From NCBI GenBank assembly GCA_021850555.1, contig JAJZLX010000654.1:1-6235 (forward strand): a stretch of DNA of 6,235 nucleotides, written 5' to 3'. A program made the translations under genes and the position numbers. Of this stretch, positions 1 to 6,195 are shown piece by piece. Each line of letters starts with the position of its first letter. The stretch's first letter is position 1. The notes below the pieces were generated by a model. It saw nothing but the letters and a program-made list of their open reading frames with translations, was not told where the DNA came from and ran no database searches. This stretch comes from Pseudomonadota bacterium. GTDB lineage: Bacteria > Pseudomonadota > Gammaproteobacteria > Steroidobacterales > Steroidobacteraceae.

Positions 1-96
1 ACTTTCTCTATGTGGCCGACTCAAAGCTCTGCTCGCACGGCAACTGAGAGTGCGCGCGGTGTCTGAGGTGATTCCCGGTAATTCTGAGCACGCTTG

Positions 97-124
97 GTGA
101 GGGAGGGCAGCGGATCGCCCTCAC
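97..124. repeat. G+C-rich inverted repeat downstream of the SEC-C gene
   Basis: GTGAGGG at 97-103 is the reverse complement of CCCTCAC at 118-124. An alternative register pairs GAGGGC (103-108) with GCCCTC (117-122) around an 8-nt loop. It lies about 40 bp past the stop of the minus-strand SEC-C gene, so the transcript could fold here and end. No U-tract follows on either strand, so it is not a classical intrinsic terminator. It could equally be part of a transposon end. The rest of 1-163 holds no gene I can support. Confidence 0.35.
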
Positions 125-163
125 GGAGCGTGATCTTGGGGCGGAGTCGTTGTCGGGACGGGG

Positions 164-628
164 TCAGGTCGCCGGCGGCGGATCGAGCTCGTCGATCATC
201 TGCTCGAAGGTGACGGTGAAGGTGGGTTCGTACTGCTTCGGGTGGGCTTTGACGAACTCGACGACCTTGCGGTAACAGTCGGCCGCGGCCTTCCGATCTC
301 CGCGCGCCTCGTAGACCATGCCGAGGCGATCGTATCCGTCGTGGACGTACGGATAGCGCTCGAGGAACTCGCGCGCGGCCTTCTCGGCTTCATCGAGCTT
401 GCCTTCGTGGACAAGGTCGATGATGGCGTTGGAGTCGCGGGTGAGTTCGTCCCCCTCATCATCGGCATCGTAGAAGTCGCGCTCGTCCTGGGCAGCCTCT
501 GCGGCGCGGGCCTCGGCAGCCGCCTTGAGCGCCGCGCTCTCGGCCTGCTGATCCTTTGCGAGGCAGCAGCGCTTGTATTTTTGCCCACTGCCGCACGGGC
601 AGGGATCATTGCGTCCGGGCTTAGCCAT
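164..628 (-). CDS. SEC-C zinc-binding domain protein with TPR-like repeat (154 aa)
   Basis: A small soluble protein with an N-terminal SEC-C motif: GRNDPCPCGSGQKYKRCC at residues 5-22, with zinc-ligand candidates C10, C12, C21 and C22. An Ala/Glu/Arg-rich helical linker follows (about 28-50), then an acidic stretch (51-62) and a TPR-like helical repeat region (about 68-125, including DGYDRLGMVYEARGDRKAAA). SEC-C is best known from the SecA C-terminus, where it binds zinc and SecB or ribosomes; in stand-alone proteins its role is usually unknown. I chose the start at 628 because the SEC-C motif conventionally begins a few residues after Met; an upstream Met at 676 would add 16 unremarkable residues and run into the divergent gene. 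The start is 17 bp from the divergent transposition operon, so it may be a passenger or accessory gene of that transposon. No signal peptide or membrane segment is visible. Confidence 0.8.
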   Translation of the reverse strand: MAKPGRNDPCPCGSGQKYKRCCLAKDQQAESAALKAAAEARAAEAAQDERDFYDADDEGDELTRDSNAIIDLVHEGKLDEAEKAAREFLERYPYVHDGYDRLGMVYEARGDRKAAADCYRKVVEFVKAHPKQYEPTFTVTFEQMIDELDPPPAT

Positions 629-645
629 GATGAAGGCGATGAGCG

Positions 646-1221
646 ATGTATCAGCAGTTACTGGGTGATGCGGCATTTTACCGATTGTTGCTGCGCTTCG
701 ATGAGGAGCTTGCCGCCGCGGAGCGCCCCAAAGGCTGCCGGGTGTGCGGGAAGCGACTGGAGGCGTCCGACTTCCCCCGCAAGCCGCGCGGCGTCGGTCT
801 CGATCTCGGGGAGCGCTTCAGCGAGCGGCTGTCCTTCTGCTGCGCGGATCGCACGTGCCGCAAGCGCCGCACGCCGCCATCGCTTCGCTTCCTCGGCCGC
901 AAGGTCTACCTGGGGGCCATGGTGGTTCTGATCTCGGCGATGCGCTGCGGGGCGAGTCCGGCGCGCATGCGCCGCCTGCACGAGCTCGTCGGCGTCAGCC
1001 GCCATACCGTCTCGCGATGGCGCAAGTGGTGGAGCGAGCAGCTGCCGGCGACGCCGTTCTGGCGCGCCATGAGCGGCGCGCTGCTGCCCGCGGTCTCGAC
1101 CGCCGATTTGCCTGCATCGCTCCTCGAGCGCTTTGCCGGCAGCCCCGAGGATCGGCTCATCTTGCTCCTGCGTGCCCTCGCACCGGTGAGCGTCGGCAGC
1201 CTTATCGAGCAGGCTCAATAA
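646..1221 (+). CDS. Small cysteine-motif/helix-turn-helix protein of the DDE transposon (191 aa)
   Basis: The first gene of the plus-strand transposition operon. Residues 31-71 carry a probable zinc-binding module: C31-x2-C34 (GCRVCGKR), then C65, C66 and C71 (SFCCADRTC). Next comes a conserved-looking basic block, RKRRTPPSLRFLGRKVYLG (72-90). Residues about 105-128 (ARMRRLHELVGVSRHTVSRW) read as a helix-turn-helix. This combination suggests a DNA-binding accessory protein, perhaps recognising transposon ends, acting as a target selector, or repressing the operon. From memory, similar small proteins sit just upstream of DDE transposase/ATPase pairs and are usually annotated as hypothetical or transposase; I could not verify this by search. 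ATG 646 has only a weak upstream Shine-Dalgarno-like GAAGG. The transposase gene starts 76 bp downstream on the same strand. Confidence 0.75.
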   Translation: MYQQLLGDAAFYRLLLRFDEELAAAERPKGCRVCGKRLEASDFPRKPRGVGLDLGERFSERLSFCCADRTCRKRRTPPSLRFLGRKVYLGAMVVLISAMRCGASPARMRRLHELVGVSRHTVSRWRKWWSEQLPATPFWRAMSGALLPAVSTADLPASLLERFAGSPEDRLILLLRALAPVSVGSLIEQAQ

Positions 1222-1281
1222 CGGGACGCCCTTCTCCCGCAGAGGATGCCCGTCGCGCGATGGTCGCGGCCGCGGTTACGG

Positions 1282-1316
1282 TGCCCGCATCGGGTAGGTG
1301 ACGACGGATGCGGGCA
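1282..1316 (+). promoter_or_regulatory. Hairpin over the transposase start region
   Basis: TGCCCGCATC (1282-1291) is the exact reverse complement of GATGCGGGCA (1307-1316). This gives a 10-bp stem and a 15-nt loop (1292-1306). The GTG start at 1298 and the SD-like AGGTGA (1296-1301) lie in the loop, and the alternative ATG at 1316 begins at the foot of the 3' arm. A second small stem, CGGGA/TCCCG (1222-1226 with 1235-1239), lies directly after the stop of the preceding gene. The fold in the mRNA could limit transposase translation, as start-region hairpins do in several insertion sequences; that role is inferred. Confidence 0.45.
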
Positions 1317-2809
1317 TGGGCAGAGCAAAAGATCCTTCCGTACACGAGCGCTGGGCACATCTGCGCTTCTCGGTGATCGGACAGCTGCTCGCGGCCCCAC
1401 CGCCGCGCGGGCAGCTGCGCGCCGAACTCGAGCGGCTCGCTTCGCGTACCTGGCAGCATCCGATCACGGGTGAGCGCGTGCGCTTTGCGCTCTCGACCAT
1501 CGAGCGCTGGCTCCTTCGGGCGCGCAGCGAGCGGCGTGATCCGGTCGGGGTCCTGCGACGCAAGGTGCGCCTCGATGCCGGCACGCAGCAGGTAGGGCTT
1601 GCGATCCGCGAGGCGCTGCGCGCGCAGTACGGCGCGCATCCGAGCTGGTCGGTCAAGCTGCACTACGAGAACCTGCGCGCGCTCGCGACCGATCGCCTCG
1701 AGCTCGGCCCGGTGCCCTCGTACTCGAGCATCCGGCGCTTCTTCCAGAGTCAGGGCTGGCGCAAACGCCGCAGGCTCACGACCCGCGACACCGCCGGCGC
1801 CGAGCGGGCCGAGGCGCGCCTCGCCTCCCGCGAGGTGCGCAGTTACGAGGCCGAGTACGTCGGCGGCCTCTGGCACTGGGACGGACACATCGGCTCACGA
1901 GCGGTGCTGACCGCGCGCGGTGAGTGGGCGAAGCCCGTGCTCATCGGCGCCCTCGATGATCGCTCGCGCCTCGCCTGTCATCTGCAGTGGTTCATGGCCG
2001 AGAACGCCCCGAACGTGGTGCATGCTCTCTCCCAGGCCTTCCAAAAGCGCGGACTCCCCCGCGCCGGCATGTCGGACAACGGTGCGGCCAACCTCTCTGC
2101 CGAGGTGACCGAAGGGCTCGCGCGCCTCGGCATCGTGCATGAGACGACCCTTCCGTACTCTGCTTACCAAAATGGCAAGCAGGAGTCCTTCTGGGGCCAG
2201 GTGGAAGGGCGACTGATGGCGATGCTCGAGGGCGTTGCCGATCTGACGCTGGATTATCTGAACGAAGCCACCCAGGCCTGGGTGGAGTACGAGTACAACC
2301 GCGCCGTCCACTCCGAGACCGGCGAGACCCCGCTCGCCCGCTACCTCGCAGGCCCAGAGGTGCTGCGACCCTCGCCCGACAGCGCCGCCCTTCGCGCCGC
2401 CTTCACCCGCTCCGAGCGCCGCACGCAGCGCGTAAGCGACGGCACCGTCATGGTCGGCGCGCAGCGCTTCGAGGTGCCGAGCCGATACCGGCACCTGCGT
2501 GAGCTGATCGTCCGGTACGCGAGCTGGGATCTCTCGATGGTGCATCTGGTCGATGATCGCTCCGGGGAGCTCCTCTGTCGGCTCTATCCGCAGGACAAGA
2601 CCCGCAACGCCACCGGCATCCGTGCGCCGCTCGAGCCGCTTGCCTGCTCGACATCCCCACAGGTACCGACGTCTGCAGCGCCAGGGCAGCCCGGCCGCAG
2701 CGCTCCGCTGCTCGAGAAGCTGATGCGCGAGCGCGCCGCCACGGGACTGCCACCGGCGTACCTGCCGAAGGACGAACTTCCTCCCTCCGATGAAGGTGAT
2801 GATCCGTGA
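1298..2809 (+). CDS. DDE transposase of the IS3/IS481/Mu-TniA (rve) superfamily (503 aa)
   Basis: Catalyses strand cleavage and joining at transposon ends through an RNase H-fold core. The N-terminal region (about 15-165) is basic and helical, with likely end-binding HTH segments (STIERWLLRARSE near 66-78; SYSSIRRFFQSQGWRKRRR near 141-159). The core shows D195 in WHWDGH, D260 in GMSDNGAAN and E296 in YQNGKQESFW. There are 35 residues between D260 and E296, the classic D,D(35)E spacing. Residues about 375-440 (RVSDGTVMVGAQRFEVPSRY and on) look like the beta-barrel domain after the core in Mu/TniA-type transposases. The tail (450-503) is Pro/Ser/acid-rich, a plausible site for ATPase contact. 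The start used is GTG 1298; ATG 1316, six codons in, is a real alternative because neither has a strong SD. The stop overlaps the ATPase GTG by 4 bp (GTGA, 2806-2809), implying translational coupling. No frame break is seen, but the partner ATPase is disrupted. Confidence 0.9.
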   Translation: MTTDAGMGRAKDPSVHERWAHLRFSVIGQLLAAPPPRGQLRAELERLASRTWQHPITGERVRFALSTIERWLLRARSERRDPVGVLRRKVRLDAGTQQVGLAIREALRAQYGAHPSWSVKLHYENLRALATDRLELGPVPSYSSIRRFFQSQGWRKRRRLTTRDTAGAERAEARLASREVRSYEAEYVGGLWHWDGHIGSRAVLTARGEWAKPVLIGALDDRSRLACHLQWFMAENAPNVVHALSQAFQKRGLPRAGMSDNGAANLSAEVTEGLARLGIVHETTLPYSAYQNGKQESFWGQVEGRLMAMLEGVADLTLDYLNEATQAWVEYEYNRAVHSETGETPLARYLAGPEVLRPSPDSAALRAAFTRSERRTQRVSDGTVMVGAQRFEVPSRYRHLRELIVRYASWDLSMVHLVDDRSGELLCRLYPQDKTRNATGIRAPLEPLACSTSPQVPTSAAPGQPGRSAPLLEKLMRERAATGLPPAYLPKDELPPSDEGDDP

Positions 2810-2844
2810 ACAAGAAGCTCCTCTCCCTCTATGGCTTGAAGTGA
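2806..2844 (+). pseudogene. 5' fragment of transposition AAA+ ATPase gene (ExeA/TniB-like), cut by the RIT element
   Basis: GTG at 2806 overlaps the transposase stop (GTGA) and is preceded by an SD-like AAGGTG (2794-2799). It encodes VNKKLLSLYGLK and then hits a TGA (2842-2844) that lies within the RIT terminal repeat. M/VNKKLLxLYGLK, normally followed by an aromatic residue and NPF, is as I recall the typical N-terminus of ExeA-like AAA ATPases that accompany this type of transposase. The P-loop and everything else are absent here and should resume beyond the right end of the RIT element, outside the window. Naming it an ATPase rests on the short N-terminus and on the operon position. Confidence 0.7.
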
Positions 2845-2876
2845 AATGTTGTCGAGTGAAAAATGTGGCGTTCAGT
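2837..2876 (+). repeat. RIT left terminal inverted repeat, 40 bp
   Basis: It begins TGAAGTGAAATGTTG and ends GTGGCGTTCAGT, and matches the reverse complement of 6196-6235 at all 40 positions; identity stops at 2877. Inside it, AGTGAAATGTTG (2840-2851) is imperfectly repeated as AGTGAAAAATGTGG (2855-2868), 15 bp apart in the same direction. This could be a pair of recombinase-binding half sites. Confidence 0.93.
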
Positions 2877-2910
2877 GCGGGTGACGCTTCTATACTGGGC
2901 GAGTGACGAA

Positions 2911-2930
2911 ACTGAACGCCACATTTTTCA
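2911..2930 (-). repeat. Inner inverted copy of the RIT repeat, left end, 20 bp
   Basis: ACTGAACGCCACATTTTTCA is the exact reverse complement of 2857-2876, the inner half of the terminal repeat, separated from it by a 34-bp spacer. Its outer edge coincides with the ritC stop codon: TGA is read from 2930-2928. The spacer carries GTGACG twice (2881-2886 and 2903-2908). It may be a second recombinase-binding site; folding of the ritC 3' transcript is another possibility. Confidence 0.9.
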
Positions 2931-3923
2931 GGCCAGATTGCGCAGGAATTCCAAGAGCTTGGGACGGCGTCTGTAGCTGGCGGCTCCCGCGCTACTGCCA
3001 ATGTCGCACTTCGCCAATGCCGCCGCTTTCGTCTCCAGGTCGATCTCTGCGTAGACGTTCGTCGTGTCGAGGGACACATGCCCGAGCCATCCTCGAATCG
3101 TGTTGATGTCGACCCCGGCTCGAAGCAGGTGGGAGGCAGTGGAATGTCGAATGCTGTGGGGACTGATGCGCTTCTTGGCCGTCGACGTATTCTTCCTTTT
3201 CAGCTTCGACGCGTGCCGCCGGACCATGGCGTAGATGCCGAACCGGGTGATCGGACGTCCTCGGCGATTGAGAAATGCTCTCTCTGTCGGACTGCGACCG
3301 GCGATCAGCGGGCTCAACGTGGTGACGGTTACCGGCCATAGTGGGCACTGACGCCGCTTACGGCCTTTCCCAAGGATGCTCACCGAGTGAGCCACGGTAT
3401 CTATATCCCCGATCAGAAGCTGTGCCGCCTCATCGGCACGTGCTCCGGAATTGTAGAGAAAAAGCATAAGTGCGTGGTCCCGGCGTCCTTGATCCGTTTT
3501 GCGGTCCGGTGCCGCCAGAAGCGCATCCATCTCGGGCTTGTCGAGATACGGCACCAGCGCCCTGGTGGTCTTCTTGAAGGGCACGGCGCGGATTTGAGCG
3601 CACCATGCGATGTGCTCGACGCTGTGTTCTCCGACGAAGCGCGCAAAAGCATGGATAGCTGCCAACCGCTGGTTGCGGGTCTGTGGTGAACACCGGCGGG
3701 TACTCTCAAGGCTGGCCAGGAACTTCCGCAGCCCTTCCGCCGACAGGTGCGTTACCTGAAGGGCATCAACGGAGTGCCCGGTCTCACGAGCCAGGAACGG
3801 CACCAAAAGCGCGAACGCGTCGCGATAGCCGAGCTGCGTATTGCGCGCGAGGTTGCGTTCTCGTACAAGATGCTCCAGAAGAAACCGTCGGATCCAATAC
3901 CCAAGGGCCGTCGCGTCACTCAT
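2928..3923 (-). CDS. ritC: RIT tyrosine recombinase C (331 aa)
   Basis: Site-specific recombinase of the phage integrase family, third of the trio. The N-terminal SAM-like core-binding domain spans about residues 5-105 (RERNLARNTQLGYRDAFALL; QTRNQRLAAIHAFARF). The catalytic domain spans about 120-305. Catalytic residues: R162 in YNSGARADEA, K186 in ILGKGRKRR, H256 and R259 in HSIRHS, H282 in GWLGHVSLDTT, and the nucleophile Y291 in NVYAEID. I chose ATG 3923 over the upstream in-frame Met at 4073 because it has GGGAGG five bases upstream and overlaps ritB by 8 bp (ATGAGTGA); the 50 extra residues would be antisense to ritB. The protein ends in a basic tail (RRRPKLLEFLRNLA) and its stop is the first codon of the inner repeat copy. 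Confidence 0.93.
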   Translation of the reverse strand: MSDATALGYWIRRFLLEHLVRERNLARNTQLGYRDAFALLVPFLARETGHSVDALQVTHLSAEGLRKFLASLESTRRCSPQTRNQRLAAIHAFARFVGEHSVEHIAWCAQIRAVPFKKTTRALVPYLDKPEMDALLAAPDRKTDQGRRDHALMLFLYNSGARADEAAQLLIGDIDTVAHSVSILGKGRKRRQCPLWPVTVTTLSPLIAGRSPTERAFLNRRGRPITRFGIYAMVRRHASKLKRKNTSTAKKRISPHSIRHSTASHLLRAGVDINTIRGWLGHVSLDTTNVYAEIDLETKAAALAKCDIGSSAGAASYRRRPKLLEFLRNLA

Positions 3924-4851
3924 GGTGGCCTCCCATGGCATAGCGTTCGAACCGGTCACTGGCCTCCTTGAGCAGCTCCGGAACCAAAGTGAGATAGCGC
4001 TGGGTGCTGGCGACGTCGATATGCCCCAGGTATGTGGCGAGCTTCGGCAGAAGGCGCTGCACGTCGGCGTCACTGCGATACCAGGAAATCAGCCTATGTA
4101 CCGCAGCGGAATGTCTCAGGTCATGCATCCTCGGTGGCTGGCGGATATGATCCTTACGGCGTATGTTAGCTGTGACCCGCAAACGCCGGAATGCGGCTTG
4201 AACCAAGTGATCCGGCAAGGGATCGCCGAGCCGCGTAACGAACAGAGGATCGTCTGGCTTCGGGCGCTGCTGGTAGCGTGCTGTTGCGTGAGCACGCAAC
4301 ACTCCGCACAGATCGTTCCCGACGGGTACCAATCGTGTTTTGTAGAACTTGCTCTCTCGAACCCGCAGGATCTTCTCTTCCAGATCGACATCGGCAAGCG
4401 TTAACGAAAGCGCTTCGCCGAGGCGAAGTCCGGCACCGTAGAGTAGAAGCAGCAAGGTTCGCAATGTTCTTCCCTCGAGGAGCCGGTTTGGGCTTTGGCA
4501 CGGGACAGATGCCCCGAAAAGCCGCTTCAGCTCATCCCGCGAGAAGATATGCGGTACAAATATGATCGACGGCTTTGGCCCAGTTCGGGGGAGTGGGTCA
4601 CTTGTCGTGTATCCTCGGGCGAGGAGGAATCGATATAGACCTCGGAGCGTGTCGTATTTTGTCCGCGCGTTCAAGGTGACTGGGCCGGTTCCAAGGATGA
4701 ATGCCAAGACCCGCTCTGCGTCGATGCGGCCGGGGTCCATCTCGCCATACTCTCGGCAGAACGCCTTTAGTGTTCTGGCCTGCCTGTCGAATCGGGTCCC
4801 AAGCGATCGTCGGTGAGCGACATATCGGGCAACCGCGTCTGAGAGGTTCAT
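3916..4851 (-). CDS. ritB: RIT tyrosine recombinase B (311 aa)
   Basis: Second tyrosine recombinase of the trio, XerC/D-like in size. The core-binding domain covers residues 1-90 (MNLSDAVARYVAHRRSLGTR; KYDTLRGLYRFLLARGYTTS). The catalytic domain covers about 100-295: R143 in YGAGLRLGEAL, K168 in RESKFYKTR, H243 and R246 in HDLRHS, H277 in YLGHIDVAST, and the nucleophile Y286 in QRYL. ATG 4851 overlaps the ritA stop by 4 bp (ATGA) and has GGGAGA (4858-4863) six bases upstream. Its own stop overlaps the ritC start, so the three genes look translationally coupled, which would help fix their ratio if they act as a heteromeric complex. The catalytic set is complete. Assignment as ritB rests on order and size within the trio. 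Confidence 0.93.
   Translation of the reverse strand: MNLSDAVARYVAHRRSLGTRFDRQARTLKAFCREYGEMDPGRIDAERVLAFILGTGPVTLNARTKYDTLRGLYRFLLARGYTTSDPLPRTGPKPSIIFVPHIFSRDELKRLFGASVPCQSPNRLLEGRTLRTLLLLLYGAGLRLGEALSLTLADVDLEEKILRVRESKFYKTRLVPVGNDLCGVLRAHATARYQQRPKPDDPLFVTRLGDPLPDHLVQAAFRRLRVTANIRRKDHIRQPPRMHDLRHSAAVHRLISWYRSDADVQRLLPKLATYLGHIDVASTQRYLTLVPELLKEASDRFERYAMGGHHE
3929..3934 (-). promoter_or_regulatory. ritC ribosome binding site
   Basis: GGGAGG on the minus strand, with five bases between it and ATG 3923. It lies inside the ritB coding region and decides the ritC start in favour of the internal Met rather than the longer open frame. Confidence 0.7.
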
Positions 4852-6086
4852 AGCAGATCTCCCAGATCCAGGGCGGCCACTTCACGCAGTCCACCGAGAT
4901 CAACCTTCGCATAGGTTCGAGTCGAAAAAGCGCTACGATGCCCCAAATGGTCGCCGATCTCCTTCAAAGACAGTCCCTGAGCCACTAGCCGGGTGGCACA
5001 GGCGTGGCGCAGCCCGTGCGGACCGCGACGAGGGCTGGAAATCCCGAGCGCCTTCAGGCGAGTGTAGACAATGTCGTACAGTCCGTCTGGCGAGATCGGA
5101 ACAATGGGAGCACGCAGCGTTAGGAATATCTCGCGGTAGGAAGTCTTCGGGCGCCCATCATGAAGATACCGTGCGATGGCCTCCCCGACGGAGGGTAATA
5201 GCGGGTACTCTTGGGTGCTTCGCTGTTTGGGACGCGACACCAGAAGCCGATCACGAGCCCAATCGACGTCATTGACCTTCAGCCCGCTGACCTCAGCACG
5301 TCGCAAGCCATACGTGGCGAATAGCCGTAGGATCGCGTGGTCACGGATGTCGCGGGCGGTTGTACCATTGACAGAAAGGATGAGCCGCTCGACATCCGGC
5401 CAAGCCGGTCCTTCGGCGAGCTTCTCATGCTTGAATATCCGCGGTCCCCTTATGCCTGCAGCGATGGCCGGTGAGCACCAGCCCTGCAAACCGGCGTGTG
5501 TAAAGAATAAGCGCAGCTCACTGGCGACCGTCGCGATCGATACGCGACACCAGTCGCGCTTGCCGAGAGACTCGAGATGCGTGTCGATATCCGCGACCGT
5601 GATGGCCGAGAACGGTCTCCCCGACGGAGAGAACTCTCTCAGAAATCTGCCGATGATCTTCTCCCGGCTACGGACTGTCCATGCGGATAGACCGCGCTCC
5701 TCCACCATATAGGTCGTGAAGTCGCGCAAATGCTCCACGCCTACAAAGTGTTCCGGCTCCGGGGACGGCATCCGTCCGAGAAAGTGCAGCCAATCCGAGG
5801 CGATCTGGATGAAGCGCTCTCTGGACTTCCGGGATTGGCTGCGGCCTCTTTTACGTTGGAATCTTCGCCATTGATCCGCAGCAGCCTCGATCTGCTGCCA
5901 CGTGACTTGTCGATCCACGTTGAGTCTTTGTGCGATCACAAGAAGATATGGAGCCAAGCCAAAGAGTGTACTGCGCCTCATACCCTGCTCAGCGCATCGA
6001 ATGAGAAAGCGCTCTCGCTCCGCTGCGAATGGACCTGTACGGTGGCGGGCGACCACTGACGGAAAGTGAAATAGCTGTTCGAACAT
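4848..6086 (-). CDS. ritA: RIT tyrosine recombinase A (412 aa)
   Basis: First and longest recombinase of the trio. An extra N-terminal region (about 1-110, with the helical FAAERERFLIRCAEQGMRRS) precedes the core-binding domain (about 112-205; VEHLRDFTTYMVEERGLSAW). The catalytic domain runs about 225-400: R262 in TYGLRRAEV, K287 in RPKQRSTQEY, H357 and R360 in PHGLRHA, H383 in DHLGHRSAFST, and the nucleophile Y392 in RTYAKVD. ATG 6086 is preferred over in-frame Met 6125 because GGAGAT (6094-6099) lies seven bases upstream of it. The leader 6087-6195 should hold the operon promoter; I see only a weak TATGGT -10-like box (6126-6121) with a poor -35. The inner repeat core at 6147-6157 lies in this leader, so recombinase binding there could autoregulate the operon (inferred). 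Confidence 0.93.
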   Translation of the reverse strand: MFEQLFHFPSVVARHRTGPFAAERERFLIRCAEQGMRRSTLFGLAPYLLVIAQRLNVDRQVTWQQIEAAADQWRRFQRKRGRSQSRKSRERFIQIASDWLHFLGRMPSPEPEHFVGVEHLRDFTTYMVEERGLSAWTVRSREKIIGRFLREFSPSGRPFSAITVADIDTHLESLGKRDWCRVSIATVASELRLFFTHAGLQGWCSPAIAAGIRGPRIFKHEKLAEGPAWPDVERLILSVNGTTARDIRDHAILRLFATYGLRRAEVSGLKVNDVDWARDRLLVSRPKQRSTQEYPLLPSVGEAIARYLHDGRPKTSYREIFLTLRAPIVPISPDGLYDIVYTRLKALGISSPRRGPHGLRHACATRLVAQGLSLKEIGDHLGHRSAFSTRTYAKVDLGGLREVAALDLGDLL

Positions 6087-6093
6087 GATCCGG

Positions 6094-6099
6094 ATCTCC
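6094..6099 (-). promoter_or_regulatory. ritA ribosome binding site
   Basis: GGAGAT on the minus strand, seven bases before ATG 6086. It supports the 412-residue form of RitA over a 425-residue one starting at 6125. Confidence 0.6.
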
Positions 6100-6146
6100 A
6101 GCCTTGCAAAGGGAGTCCGGACCATATCCGACGGGAAGCTTCAAAG

Positions 6147-6157
6147 AAATGTGGTGT
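6147..6157 (+). repeat. Inner inverted copy of the RIT repeat core, right end (degenerate)
   Basis: AAATGTGGTGT matches the repeat core AAATGTGGCGT (2861-2871) at 10 of 11 positions and is inverted relative to the adjacent right terminal copy (6201-6211). Similarity fades outside this core, about 12 of 20 over the full inner repeat. Core centres are 54 bp apart here against 55 bp at the left end. That matching geometry is the main reason to accept it. It lies in the ritA leader. Confidence 0.55.
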
Positions 6158-6195
6158 CGGCGATCGCGGAACCGCAGAAATTAGGCTGCAGGCCA

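Larger units (their letters stand above)
646..2836 (+). mobile_element. Left part of an interrupted DDE transposon (small HTH protein, DDE transposase, ATPase start)
   Basis: Three same-strand genes form the core: a cysteine-motif/HTH protein, a DDE transposase with a Mu/TniA-like C-terminal region, and a 12-codon ATPase remnant that overlaps the transposase stop. A DDE transposase paired with an AAA+ ATPase is the layout of Tn7, Tn5053/Tn552, Mu and IS21 relatives. The coordinates given cover only the gene core. The true left end was not identified; it probably lies in or before 1-163, because the 17 bp between the SEC-C gene and the HTH gene leaves little room for a terminus. The right end is outside the window. 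The RIT element cuts it at about 2836. Confidence 0.7.

Noticed and set aside
44..88. CTGAG repeated three times (44-48, 63-67, 84-88) as possible transposase-binding repeats at a transposon end
   Set aside because: A 5-bp motif with uneven spacing and no wider similarity; the opposite transposon end is not in the window for comparison.
242..931. Plus-strand open frame of 229 codons across the SEC-C gene and the start of the HTH gene
   Set aside because: Both overlapped genes show recognisable motifs in their own frames; this one shows none and spans the divergent start region.
2881..2908. GTGACG direct pair 22 bp apart in the left-end spacer
   Set aside because: Short and absent from the right-end spacer, so chance cannot be excluded.
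2877..2910. TATACT (2891-2896) as a -10 box for an outward promoter at the left RIT end
   Set aside because: No acceptable -35 element at the right distance.
1895..3079. Long minus-strand open frame (394 codons) opposite the transposase
   Set aside because: It is antisense to an intact DDE core, runs through the RIT terminal repeat and into ritC, and has low-complexity Arg/Ala/Gly composition typical of high-G+C shadow frames.
3916..4851. Tn554-type tnpA-tnpB-tnpC arrangement
   Set aside because: In Tn554 the third protein is not a tyrosine recombinase, and the ends lack matching inverted repeats. Here all three proteins carry the full catalytic set and the element has 40-bp inverted repeats, which fits RIT.
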